The position numbers were made by a program, and so were the translations under genes. 64,000 bases of DNA from assembly GCA_030041305.1 (NCBI GenBank), contig JASHOC010000240.1, positions 1 through 64,000 of the forward strand, in the 5' to 3' direction. Positions within the stretch are counted from its first letter, which is position 1. Every line of letters begins with the position of its first letter. This document shows, one piece after another, positions 1 to 8,692 of the stretch. This DNA comes from Acidobacteriaceae bacterium. GTDB taxonomy: Bacteria > Acidobacteriota > Terriglobia > Terriglobales > Acidobacteriaceae. The notes below the pieces were generated by a model. It was not told where the DNA came from, ran no database searches, and saw only the letters and a program-made list of their open reading frames with translations.

Positions 1-131
1 TGCTTCTACCCACCCGCAACGGGGTCACTTTGCCCAAGCGCTGCATCAGCCAACCCAATCCGCACCAGTTGATCCTTCTCCAACGCCTCGGCCTGCGTCT
101 GCCCGCCGTGCCGGAATTCGCACTGATGTAG
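1..131 (+). CDS. C-terminal fragment, possible IS transposase
   Basis: An open frame enters from the left edge (codons in phase with position 3) and ends at a TAG at 129-131. The 42 visible residues contain LPKRCISQPNPHQLILLQRL and a GLRLP tail. From memory this resembles the extreme C-terminus of IS1634/IS4-like transposases, which often end in a basic, leucine-rich LLxRLGLxLP stretch. The body of the gene is outside the window, so the family cannot be confirmed. No inverted repeat or target duplication could be recognised after the stop. The 107 bases up to the next gene hold nothing recognisable. Confidence 0.35.
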   Translation, partial: LLPTRNGVTLPKRCISQPNPHQLILLQRLGLRLPAVPEFALM

Positions 132-238
132 TGGAAACTCCGCACTGCCCGCATTGAAAATACAAGACTTATCGCGCAAACTGCGGAAGTTCGGTTAGCC
201 CTGTTGAGAATTTTTCCTCGCGGTCGCGCTGGAAACAA

Positions 239-1969
239 TCAGTTCCCGGATTCTGTCGCTGTTCCCGAGCCGCCGTTCTGCAGAAGGAAGTCGAAGTCGC
301 AACCCTCATCGGCCTGCAACACGGCCCCGTCAAAGAGCTTGGCGTAGCCGCGCGTCGGCCGCGGGCGAGGCGGCGATTGGCGCCAGGCGGTGAGGCGGCG
401 GGCGAGCTCGTCGTTCTCGATGAGCAGGTCGATGCGGCGGGCTTCCACGTCCAGCCGGATGCGGTCACCTGTCCGGACTACGGCGAGCGGCCCGCCCACA
501 GCCGCTTCGGGCGCGATGTGCAAAACAATCGTGCCAAAGGCCGTGCCGCTCATGCGCGCGTCGGAAATACGCACAATGTCTTTCATGCCCTGGCGCGCGA
601 GCTTCATGGGGATGGGCAGATAACCGGCCTCCGGCATGCCCGGGGCGCCCTTGGGCCCGGTATTGCGCAAAACCAGAACGTCGTCGGCATGCACGTCCAG
701 ATCAGGCTGATCAATGCGCGCGGCCATATCTTCAGGGGAGTCGAAGACCACCGCTCGCCCGACATGCTGCATGAGTTGCGGCGAAGCGGCAGATTGCTTG
801 ATGACCGCCCCGCGCGGCGCCAGGTTGCCATGGAGCACGGCCATCGCGCCCACGCATTTCACTGGCGCCGACATACTGCGGATCACGTCTTGATTCGGCC
901 CGGCCTCCGCTGCTGCAAGAGCATCGGCGAGGGTTCCACCGGCAACACTGGGCGCGCTAAGGTCAAGGAGATTGCGCAGCTCGCGCATTAGGGCGGGCAG
1001 GCCTCCGGCCGCATGAAAATGTTCCATATAGTGGATGCCGGAGGGCCTGAGATTGAGCAGAACGGGAACTTCGCGGCCGAGTTGGTCGAAAGCCTCCAAG
1101 TCGAAGCGCACTCCCGCGCGGCCGGCGATAGCCGTGAGGTGAATCAGGCCATTGGTGGACCCGCCGATAGCCTGCAGCACGATCATGGCGTTCCGCACCG
1201 ATGTGGCCGTGATGAGCTGGCTGGGTGTGGGCGAGCCGGTGCTGGCCATTTCAGCCGCGCGCTTGCCGCTGGCTTCGGCGATGCGGCGCCGATCGGCATG
1301 GGTTGCGGGCGCGGTAGCGCTCAGGGGCAAGGACAGGCCGAGAGTCTCGATGATACTGGCCATGGTGCTGGCGGTTCCCATCACCCCGCACGTTCCCACC
1401 GTGGGAGCAAGCCGTCCGCTGACGATGTCGATATCCGTTTCGCTGAGTTCACCGGCGCGGAACTGCGCCCACAGCCTCCGGCAATCCGTGCAGGCGCCAA
1501 TCACTTCGCCACGATAATGACCGATCGACATCGGCCCTGTGGGAATCACAATGGCGGGCAGATCCACGCTGGCCGCGGCCATTACCTGGGCGGGCAAAGT
1601 CTTGTCGCAGCCCCCGATCAACACCACGGCGTCCATGGCCTGGGCGCGGATCATCTCTTCGGTGTCCATGGCCATCAGGTTGCGCAGGAACATGGAAGTA
1701 GGGTAAGCAAAGCTCTCGTGGATCGAGATGGTGGGAAAAACCATCGGCAGTCCACCCGCAAGAAGTACACCGCGCTTGGCGCTTTCGATGAGGTCCGCCA
1801 TGTTGCCATGGCAGGGATTGTAATCGCTCCCGGTGTTGGTGATCCCGACAATGGGGCGGTTGAGCGCCTCGTTGGAGTACCCCATGGCTTTGATAAACGC
1901 CTTGCGATGGAACAGGGAAAAAGCCGCGTCGCCGTAGCTGGTGAGCCCTTTGCGTAACCCCGTGGTCAT
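239..1969 (-). CDS. IlvD/Edd family dehydratase (sugar-acid type)
   Basis: 576 residues, a full-length IlvD/Edd dehydratase. These enzymes remove water from a 2,3-dihydroxy acid with an Fe-S cluster and Mg2+. Three cysteines sit where the cluster ligands are expected: Cys53 (NPCHGN), Cys121 (GGCDKTLPA) and Cys194 (GTCGVMGTAST). The length and the MGYS/GSDYNPCH pattern fit the pentonate/hexonate dehydratase branch (for example L-arabinonate dehydratase) better than biosynthetic IlvD. No other branched-chain amino acid gene is nearby. An ACS-type MFS permease lies 8 bases upstream on the same strand, which suggests uptake and catabolism of a sugar acid. The exact substrate cannot be told from sequence. 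The ATG start gives MTTGLRKGL. Confidence 0.85.
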   Translation of the reverse strand: MTTGLRKGLTSYGDAAFSLFHRKAFIKAMGYSNEALNRPIVGITNTGSDYNPCHGNMADLIESAKRGVLLAGGLPMVFPTISIHESFAYPTSMFLRNLMAMDTEEMIRAQAMDAVVLIGGCDKTLPAQVMAAASVDLPAIVIPTGPMSIGHYRGEVIGACTDCRRLWAQFRAGELSETDIDIVSGRLAPTVGTCGVMGTASTMASIIETLGLSLPLSATAPATHADRRRIAEASGKRAAEMASTGSPTPSQLITATSVRNAMIVLQAIGGSTNGLIHLTAIAGRAGVRFDLEAFDQLGREVPVLLNLRPSGIHYMEHFHAAGGLPALMRELRNLLDLSAPSVAGGTLADALAAAEAGPNQDVIRSMSAPVKCVGAMAVLHGNLAPRGAVIKQSAASPQLMQHVGRAVVFDSPEDMAARIDQPDLDVHADDVLVLRNTGPKGAPGMPEAGYLPIPMKLARQGMKDIVRISDARMSGTAFGTIVLHIAPEAAVGGPLAVVRTGDRIRLDVEARRIDLLIENDELARRLTAWRQSPPRPRPTRGYAKLFDGAVLQADEGCDFDFLLQNGGSGTATESGN

Positions 1970-1977
1970 AAGTGCTT

Positions 1978-3303
1978 TTACCTCTCATGTGGACGCTTCC
2001 AACGGACAAATGATTGACCAGTTGCGCCGGAATCAACGCGATAATCAGGATCGATGAGACCGTCATGCATCCGGCGATGAGAAACAGGCCTGATTCGAGC
2101 GAGCCGGTGTGCGTAGTGAGGAAGCCGATCACGGTGGGACTGATGAAGCCTCCCAGATTCCCCGTGCAATTCACCAGCGCAATGCCAGCCGCCGCGGCGC
2201 CCCCCCAGGAACGAGGTAGGCAACGAAAAGAACATGGGCAACGCAGAGATGACCCCGATCACGGCCAGGATGAGGACGAACATGGCCATGGTGGTGCTTG
2301 CGCCGAACACGGCACACACCAAGAAGCCCACCACCGCCAGCAGGCAGGGCGCCGCCACGTGCCAGCGGCGCTCGCGAGTTTTGTCGGCATGGCGGCCGAC
2401 GAGAATCATCGAAATCAGGGCCAGCGCGTACGGCGCCATGGTCAGCAGGCCGATGTCGAAGGTGTTCCTGACCCCCGAGCGGCGGATGATCACGGGCAGC
2501 CAGAAACCGATGGCGTAGGAGCCCAGCTCGATACCAAAGTAAATGGCGCCGAGGAGCCACACTCGCGAACTGATGAAAACCGAACGGATGGTGTGATGGG
2601 CTTTGGCGGGAGCGTCGGCGGCGATACGCTGCTTTTCCTCTTCCGACAGCCAACGGGCAGCGGCCACGCGATCGTCGAGCCGCAGGAAAACCACTATTCC
2701 CAGCGCCACGGCGGGGATGGCTTCCAACAGGAAAAGCCACTGCCATCCGGCGAGACCATGGCCTCGGGCAAGACGATGGAGAATATAGCCGCCCATTGGA
2801 CCGCCGATCACCCCCGAAACCGGAATGCCCGCCATGAGCAGAGCTACCATCTTGGCGCGCCGATGCGAAGGAAACCAGTAGGTGAGGTAAAGAACCATGC
2901 CGGGAAAAAATCCCGACTCCGCCACGCCAAGCAGAAAGCGCACCGAATAAAACTGCCACGGTGTGCGCACCAGCGCCGTGCACGCCGAGACGATACCCCA
3001 GGTGACGAGCAGCCGGCTGGTCCACACCCGCGCGCCGATTTTGTGCAAGATGATGTTGCCGGGAACCTCGAAGATGAAATATTCCAGGAAGAAAATCCCG
3101 GCGCCCAAGCCGTACACCGTGTTGCTGAATTTCAAATCGCCGAGCATCTGCAGCTTGACAAAGCCGACATTAACGCGATCTATATAGGCGGCAATGTAAC
3201 CCGTGAACAAAATCGGCATCAACTGCCAGCCAATTTTGCGGTAAAGCACATCCTGGGCGGTCACCGTGGATGCTTCCGGCATGGCGTAGTCTGCGGATGA
3301 CAT
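1978..3303 (-). CDS. MFS transporter, ACS (anion:cation symporter) family, frameshifted near the C-terminus
   Basis: 441-residue open frame. Roughly the first 360 residues are a standard MFS permease: YIAAYIDRVNVGFVKLQM in helix 1, a cytoplasmic WFPSHRRAK loop, and about ten helices, as in the glucarate/phthalate/4-hydroxyphenylacetate permease group. Past PTSFLGG the frame turns to Arg/His-rich sequence (RRGGWHCAG). The expected ending (AAAAGIALVNCTGNLGGFIS, then SILIIALIPAQ) continues in another frame after a run of seven C at 2200-2206 on the plus strand. One extra base in this homopolymer explains the switch. The corrected frame then meets no early stop and would run into the dehydratase gene, so a simple sequencing error does not restore a tidy gene. 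Likely partner of the downstream dehydratase. Confidence 0.75.
   Translation of the reverse strand: MSSADYAMPEASTVTAQDVLYRKIGWQLMPILFTGYIAAYIDRVNVGFVKLQMLGDLKFSNTVYGLGAGIFFLEYFIFEVPGNIILHKIGARVWTSRLLVTWGIVSACTALVRTPWQFYSVRFLLGVAESGFFPGMVLYLTYWFPSHRRAKMVALLMAGIPVSGVIGGPMGGYILHRLARGHGLAGWQWLFLLEAIPAVALGIVVFLRLDDRVAAARWLSEEEKQRIAADAPAKAHHTIRSVFISSRVWLLGAIYFGIELGSYAIGFWLPVIIRRSGVRNTFDIGLLTMAPYALALISMILVGRHADKTRERRWHVAAPCLLAVVGFLVCAVFGASTTMAMFVLILAVIGVISALPMFFSLPTSFLGGRRGGWHCAGELHGESGRLHQSHRDRLPHYAHRLARIRPVSHRRMHDGLIDPDYRVDSGATGQSFVRWKRPHER
2200..2206. other. Frameshift site in C7 homopolymer
   Basis: Seven consecutive C. Removing one base (six G on the minus strand) joins LPTSFLGG to AAAAGIALVNCTGNL, the expected MFS helix sequence. 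This is either a true indel or a homopolymer error. Confidence 0.65.
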
Positions 3304-3486
3304 GGTTCCTCGCTCAGCGGCAAACTCTATTCAGGACGCGGCGTCCGCGTTTCTCTAAATCACCTGGACGCATCGACCGATTTTTCAAAGGTGCAACTCC
3401 AGTCGCGCCGGAATATTCCGGATCGACTTCGGCATTTAGCCCAGTATGGAATCAGTTTCTTCGAGCCGGGGCAGACGCAACCAGTT

Positions 3487-4461
3487 CTAGTTATACGCCG
3501 CGGTGGGCCACGCGGGCTCCTCGAGGAGCACCCGGATCGCTTCCTGGTAGGTCATATCGGAGGCCACCGGACGAAATTCCGTGGAAGTTTGGCTGGTGGA
3601 AAAATCCACGTTCTTGATCATCAGTATTTTTCCGGTCAGACGGAGCCGGAGGGAGGTCGATTCCCAATGGTGCCCGTCTAGATCGCCCACGTCCGCGTTT
3701 TCTTCGAGGATGCTTCCGCCGCGATATAACCTGCCCAGCACGCCCCACCCGAAATTCACGTCCGAGACAAGGTGCGCGTCGATCTTCACAATGCGCAGTT
3801 GCGCTTGATCGACCCATAACTCGCCAACCATGCCGTGGAACACCTCGCCCTCGCGGTCGGGGGGAACAAAGTTCGGATTAGGTTTGAAGCTCAGCCGGTA
3901 GCATGGGCCGTTCGGCCCTTCGACCGTTCCCTCGTTCGTGTAGAGAAACGCATCGGGCAACATGCGCACCAATTCGTCTTCGCGAGTGTCGTTCTGGCGC
4001 TCTTTCCTGTAGCGCTGCAGTTGAATTTGCGGATTCGCCAACAGATTTTTGAGCCGGGCGACTTCCGCCGCGTCCTCCGCCTCGGTTAGCGGCTTGCCTC
4101 CCTTTTCGACCAGTCGCGAAACGGCGCCCTCGCTTGTCTCGATCACGGTTTTCAAGTCGCTGCTTTTCGGGTCTTGTTCGAAAAACCGATAGCGATAAAA
4201 GCGAGGCGCGCTGCCGTGGTGCATCTCGTTCCAGGACGCGTCGCGGACAATTGTCTGAGCGTCCGGAGCAGACTCGGGAGGCGCGGCGGAGCTTGCCGGT
4301 AGGCCGACGAACGGCAACAATCCGGCCACGGTTGCAACGCAGTGGCGCGCCCACAATTTTTTAGGGAGAATCGGAGCGCGGACGCTCGGGTGACGACCGG
4401 GAACGGTGCAGTGGTCTGGTGCGCCCTTGCAGTTTTGGCCGTAATACCGCGTGACGTCCAT
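3487..4461 (-). CDS. Secreted hypothetical protein (outer-membrane-lipoprotein-sorting-like)
   Basis: 324 residues. A basic-hydrophobic segment (KKLWARHCVATVAGLLPFVG, about residues 34-53) followed by LPASSAAPPES looks like a signal peptide. The 33 residues in front of it make the annotated start doubtful, although GGAG lies just before the ATG. The mature part is alternating beta-type sequence (CYRLSFKPNPNFVPP, MVGELWVDQAQLRIVKIDAH, STSLRLRLTGKILMIKNVDF), the style of periplasmic LolA/LolB- or MucB-like lipid-binding folds. Proteins of this type are common in Acidobacteriota, but I do not recognise a defined family and assign no function. It is on the same strand as the methyltransferase, about 225 bases downstream of it, with nothing recognisable in between. 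Confidence 0.6.
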   Translation of the reverse strand: MDVTRYYGQNCKGAPDHCTVPGRHPSVRAPILPKKLWARHCVATVAGLLPFVGLPASSAAPPESAPDAQTIVRDASWNEMHHGSAPRFYRYRFFEQDPKSSDLKTVIETSEGAVSRLVEKGGKPLTEAEDAAEVARLKNLLANPQIQLQRYRKERQNDTREDELVRMLPDAFLYTNEGTVEGPNGPCYRLSFKPNPNFVPPDREGEVFHGMVGELWVDQAQLRIVKIDAHLVSDVNFGWGVLGRLYRGGSILEENADVGDLDGHHWESTSLRLRLTGKILMIKNVDFSTSQTSTEFRPVASDMTYQEAIRVLLEEPAWPTAAYN

Positions 4462-4687
4462 TTCTCCTTTTCCTAGGATGTCACATTGGACCCTTCAGCC
4501 GGAGAAACGTATTTAGGCTGCAATCGAACGCGCTTGGCGTCCGTTCGCGAAGTCCTGCCCATGCAAGCCAAAGGTTTCCGTCAACTTCGCGGACCAGGAT
4601 CGTGGATTTTCCCCAGCGCAGAGGCTCTACCGGCGCGGCAGTTGCCTTGACGTGACGCCATCGCCCGGTGCGAGAAGAATTGGCCGG

Positions 4688-5680
4688 TCAAGGCGCAGCA
4701 ATGAGACCTGTGCCCCGCCAGCTATTGCCGTTATGGCGCTCGATGGTGGCTTTCTGCACACCCGCGGTCGTAAACCAATCTACGACTTCTTCGCGGCTAT
4801 GGTAGTAAGCGGTGGGCGCCACGAGCTGGTCGAACACGTTCCAGAAATTTTCGGCAAAGGTATAACCGGAGATGGAGCAGAGATAATCCGAATAGGGCAG
4901 ATAACGCTTCAAGGCAGGCCGGGTTTTGGCGGGCGCGTAGAGCAGCTTGAGGCCGGCATAGAGAAATACTGCCGGCGGAACACAGAGGCAACGGGTGATC
5001 GACTTGGGCAGCCGCGAGGTGATGTTCTTGCGCACTGGATCGACGAAGCGCTCGATCCAGGCGTTGCCTTCCTTGCCATAGACCCAGGTGGAGATGCGGC
5101 CGCCCGGTTGCACGTGCCGGGTAATTGCAAGGAACCCTGCCTTCGGAACGGGAAGATGATGGATAACGCCGATGCTGTAAACCAGCGTAAACGGGTTGCC
5201 GAAGGGAAGCTCCAGAATGTCCGCCTGCACCACGTGCACATTGGGCAGGTCGCGGGTGTTCTTGAAGGCGGCTTCCACCGCAAAGGAAAGATCCACGCCG
5301 ACCACGGTGCGGGCGCCGAAACGCGAGGCGAGATAAATGTGGCGGCCCTTTCCGCACCCGGCGTCGAGAACCACCTGGTCCTTGAATTCGTCCGGAGTCA
5401 GGGGTGCAATCCAGGCTAGAAACTCCTTTTTGTCGGCTTCGGTAAGCTGGGAGTAATGCGTCCACTCATAGCCGAAAGCCGCCGCCGTGGCTTGCTTTTC
5501 GGCGTTGAGGCCTCCACCCACAAAACGGGGAATTCCGCGCACGACGGGAACGCGGCTGGCGCACCCATTGCACGTCAGCGCGCCTGTCATCACTTCCGCG
5601 CCCTCAACCTCCTCGCTCGCCAAGCTGAATCCATTGCGGCAGTTGGGGCAAACCAGAAGAGATACAAGAGACGTCTTCAA
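4688..5680 (-). CDS. SAM-dependent methyltransferase with N-terminal zinc-ribbon (Trm112-like)
   Basis: 330 residues. The N-terminus carries two Cys pairs (CPNCRNGF at residues 12-19 and CNGC around 38-41), a Trm112p-like zinc ribbon often fused to class I methyltransferases. Motif I of the SAM fold is VVLDAGCGKGRHIYLASRFG near residues 98-117, followed by VVGVDLS and a GxIHH-type motif (SIGVIHHLP). The start is TTG at 5680, overlapping the stop of the upstream ceramidase-like gene by four bases (TTGA), so the two are translationally coupled. The C-terminal part (RYLPYSDYLCSISGYTFAEN, then a DWF segment) resembles methyltransferases of glycan and lipid clusters. The substrate is unknown; context suggests a lipid or sugar. 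Confidence 0.8.
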   Translation of the reverse strand: MKTSLVSLLVCPNCRNGFSLASEEVEGAEVMTGALTCNGCASRVPVVRGIPRFVGGGLNAEKQATAAAFGYEWTHYSQLTEADKKEFLAWIAPLTPDEFKDQVVLDAGCGKGRHIYLASRFGARTVVGVDLSFAVEAAFKNTRDLPNVHVVQADILELPFGNPFTLVYSIGVIHHLPVPKAGFLAITRHVQPGGRISTWVYGKEGNAWIERFVDPVRKNITSRLPKSITRCLCVPPAVFLYAGLKLLYAPAKTRPALKRYLPYSDYLCSISGYTFAENFWNVFDQLVAPTAYYHSREEVVDWFTTAGVQKATIERHNGNSWRGTGLIAAP

Positions 5681-6561
5681 TCGGATCTCCGCGTGACCGC
5701 TACCTGGGTGGCGGCGCTTTTATTTGGTTGGACGAAGTATGGCGCCGGAAAGCCGACAGCTTCCTCAGACAAAACGGGATGACGGCGGCGCAACATTTCC
5801 AGGATCCAATAGCAAGCCACACCCGCGGTTACATGCTTCAGCGCATGGCCGCCCACGGTCCGGCCGAGATGCCGGTAAATAGCGAAATCGCAGCTCTCGA
5901 AAATCTTTGCCACTACGTAAAAGCCGAAAGCGATGGCTAGAAAGCCAAAGCCGGTGTAGCGGGGAGGAAACAGCCCGATCAGCAACGCCAGAACTACCGG
6001 CGAGAAGAACTGGAGAAACAAGTAGTACTTGTAGTCGCCACGGCCGGTGGCGGCCGTGACATACCAGTACATCACCGTGGCGGCGCCCAGAAGAAGCATG
6101 GGTACGATGGCGAGATACCCCGTGCGAACATTGACCCGCTCCATATAGGTTGCGACCACCAAGGCGACAAACGAACAGGTCATGGGCAACAGGTCCCAGG
6201 GAAGACGGCCGTCGGACGGCGCAACGTGATACCAGAACGAGCCCATGCCGGTGAACATGACGCCGGCGAAAAATAACAGGTACGGAATGCGCTCCCTTGG
6301 ATCGAGAAACGATGTGCGGCCGCGACGACTCGTGAGCCAGATGAGGCCCCACACGCCCACCAGAAAGAAGGGAATGTTGGAAAGGACTTCCAGGGCGTTG
6401 GGAAGTCCGAGCAGGGACCGCTGGTCGGCAAAAATGTGATAGGAAGGCCCTAACGGCAGCCGCGGCGCAAGAGTGAGAATCGTCACCGCCGCCACGCAAA
6501 CAACCGCAATGAGCGCCAGACGTATTCGGCGCGGCCAAGCGCGCGAGGGGAGGATGAACAA
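5677..6561 (-). CDS. Ceramidase-like (CREST superfamily) integral membrane protein
   Basis: About 294 residues from a TTG start at 6561 (preceded by GAAGGGA), or 300 from a GTG at 6579. The open frame extends back to 6855 but then overlaps the divergent asnB gene, so the longer start is rejected. Seven or so hydrophobic helices are visible. Two diagnostic segments of the alkaline ceramidase/PAQR (CREST) superfamily are present: GSFWYHVAPSDGRLPWDLLP (metal-binding His and Asp) and GHALKHVTAG near the C-terminus (two further His). CREST enzymes are zinc-dependent membrane amide hydrolases; bacterial members are largely uncharacterised. It is coupled to the methyltransferase that follows it and is divergent from asnB. 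Lipid-amide hydrolysis is a family-based inference. Confidence 0.75.
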   Translation of the reverse strand: MFILPSRAWPRRIRLALIAVVCVAAVTILTLAPRLPLGPSYHIFADQRSLLGLPNALEVLSNIPFFLVGVWGLIWLTSRRGRTSFLDPRERIPYLLFFAGVMFTGMGSFWYHVAPSDGRLPWDLLPMTCSFVALVVATYMERVNVRTGYLAIVPMLLLGAATVMYWYVTAATGRGDYKYYLFLQFFSPVVLALLIGLFPPRYTGFGFLAIAFGFYVVAKIFESCDFAIYRHLGRTVGGHALKHVTAGVACYWILEMLRRRHPVLSEEAVGFPAPYFVQPNKSAATQVAVTRRSD

Positions 6562-6781
6562 ATTACGCCGTCCCTTCACGAGAAGAGGCGCCCCGCGAAT
6601 GGAGCGTCCGTCTAAGTATAGAGCAACCGATGGACTGTTGGACCAATTGCGCCAGCTTTCCGCGGCCGCGATCTGTTGCGCGTGGTTGCCTTTACACTCA
6701 CAAGAGGGCCATGCTACGATCAACGAAAACGTGGCGCTCGTTTTTGGGTAAGGATCGGTTTTTTCCTCGAGGGATGAACAT

Positions 6782-8692
6782 TTGTGTGGCATAGTCGGAT
6801 TCACCGCGAAAAACTGGCGTCCCGATCCAGAGCGCATTCTTCGGGCAACCAACACGTTGCTTCATCGCGGACCCGATCAGCAGGGCGTCTACCGATCGCC
6901 AAACTGCTATCTGGGCGCGACTCGTCTCAAAATCCTTGATCTTGCCAAGGGCGATCAGCCCATTGTTTCTGAAGATCACGATGCCGTTATCATCTTCAAC
7001 GGCGAAATTTACAATCATCTCGAAATTCGCAAAACCCTTACATCTTGTGGACACCGGTTTGAAACCCACTGCGATACAGAGACTGTATTACACGCCTTTC
7101 TCGAGTGGGACACCGGCTGCTTTGAGAAATTGCGCGGGATGTTCGCCGTCGCCATCTGGACCAACTCCCGGCAGCGATTGATTCTCGCCCGCGACCGGAT
7201 CGGCATCAAGCCGCTCTACGTTGCCGAGCGGGGCGAGGACCTTTTCTTCGCCTCCGAGCTGAAGGGCATTCTGGTTCATCCTGAGATTGAGCGGCAATTG
7301 AGTCTGGAAGCACTGGATGCTTATCTGTCGGTGAATTACGTCCCCTCGCCTCGGACTATGGTCGATGGCGTGGAGAAACTGCCCCCGGGTCACTGGCTCG
7401 AATGGAGTAATGGCCGCGTCAGCAGACACTCCTATTGGCGGATACCTTCGATCGCGCCGGCGCGGATGTCCTTTGAAGATGCGCAAGCGCAGCTCGATCT
7501 GCTACTGCAGCAGTCGGTCAGCGAGCACATGATGTCCGATGTTCCCTTGGGGGTTTGGGTCAGCGGCGGCATCGACTCGACCACGATTCTGCACTATGCC
7601 GCGCACGCGTCGAGCTCAAAGCTGCGCACATTTTCGATTTCCTTTCATGGCCGCAGCTTCGACGAGTCGGACTACGTGGCCGAGGTGGTGCGGCAGTATG
7701 ACACTGACCATGAACAGTTCGATTTGAATCCCGAGCAGGACTTGGAAAGCGCGATCCGCGAGCTGGCGTATTATTCCGACGAGCCCAGCGCCGATTCCGG
7801 CGCGTTGCCGGTGTGGTATCTGTCCAAACTGTGCCGCACCGGCTGCACCGTGGCCTTCAGCGGCGAGGGGGCGGATGAAATCTTCGGCGGCTACCTCACC
7901 TATCGCGCCAACCGCATCGCGCAATGGCTGCGGCGGCTGCCCTCCGGCGTCATCCATCTTGCGCTGCGATCCCTCGACGCGTGGCCGGCTTCGAACGAGA
8001 AAATCAGCCTGGAATACAAATTGAAGCGGCTGCTGAGGGGAAGCTTACTGCCGGCGGAGCAAGCCCACATTTATTGGAATGGAAGCTTCTCAGAGGAAGA
8101 GAAGGTGCGCCTGGTGAATGCGCCGCTGCCTGGCGCTCTGCTCGATATCCTTTCCAGTTTGCGAGCCTCGGCCCCCGGAGATGGAATCGCCCCTTTTATG
8201 GAATTCGATCAACAGTATTATCTGCCTGACGACATTCTGGTGAAATCGGATCGCATGAGTATGGCCCACTCCATTGAAGTCCGGCCGCCATTTCTCGATC
8301 ATCGCATCCTGGAATTCGCCGCCGCCCTGCCTTTGGATTTCAAAATACGGGGGAGCAAGCAGAAGTATCTGCTCAAAACGCTGATGAAGCCAAGACTGCC
8401 GGCATCGATTGTGCAGCGCAAAAAGACCGGCTTTGACATCCCTTCCCATGCTTGGTTTCGCGGAGTCCTGCGCCCCCTGTGGATGGAAACGCTCGATCAA
8501 GCCGAGTCCGAATACTGTGACCTGTTCGCTTTCGACAGAATTCGCCAACTGACCCAACTGCACATGAGCCGGCGCATCAACATTGGCTACCACCTCTGGG
8601 GTCTGATGACCTTGTTCCTTTGGATGAAGCAATGGAAACTAAGCTGTGCAGCGATAGGTCAGCCCGCCGGACAGTTGTCCGCGATCGGCTGA
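6782..8692 (+). CDS. asnB: Asparagine synthetase B-type glutamine amidotransferase
   Basis: 636 residues. The start is TTG at 6782, fixed by the required N-terminal nucleophile Cys2 (MCGIVGF) and by an AGGGA site seven bases upstream. The N-terminal Ntn amidotransferase domain (LLHRGPDQQG, IFNGEIYNH, CDTETVLHAF) releases ammonia from glutamine. The C-terminal synthetase domain has the PP-loop SGGIDSTT at about residue 260 and the later SGEGADEIFGGY motif. Such proteins make asparagine or amidate carboxyl groups on sugars and lipids. Cluster-embedded copies next to glycosyltransferases are often of the second kind. Its stop overlaps the next gene start by one base (TGATG), so it is probably co-transcribed with the ArnT-like gene. 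Confidence 0.92.
   Translation: MCGIVGFTAKNWRPDPERILRATNTLLHRGPDQQGVYRSPNCYLGATRLKILDLAKGDQPIVSEDHDAVIIFNGEIYNHLEIRKTLTSCGHRFETHCDTETVLHAFLEWDTGCFEKLRGMFAVAIWTNSRQRLILARDRIGIKPLYVAERGEDLFFASELKGILVHPEIERQLSLEALDAYLSVNYVPSPRTMVDGVEKLPPGHWLEWSNGRVSRHSYWRIPSIAPARMSFEDAQAQLDLLLQQSVSEHMMSDVPLGVWVSGGIDSTTILHYAAHASSSKLRTFSISFHGRSFDESDYVAEVVRQYDTDHEQFDLNPEQDLESAIRELAYYSDEPSADSGALPVWYLSKLCRTGCTVAFSGEGADEIFGGYLTYRANRIAQWLRRLPSGVIHLALRSLDAWPASNEKISLEYKLKRLLRGSLLPAEQAHIYWNGSFSEEEKVRLVNAPLPGALLDILSSLRASAPGDGIAPFMEFDQQYYLPDDILVKSDRMSMAHSIEVRPPFLDHRILEFAAALPLDFKIRGSKQKYLLKTLMKPRLPASIVQRKKTGFDIPSHAWFRGVLRPLWMETLDQAESEYCDLFAFDRIRQLTQLHMSRRINIGYHLWGLMTLFLWMKQWKLSCAAIGQPAGQLSAIG

Noticed and set aside
239-1969. 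ilvD of branched-chain amino acid synthesis
   Set aside because: Length, motifs and the neighbouring ACS permease fit sugar-acid dehydratases better; no ilv or leu gene nearby.
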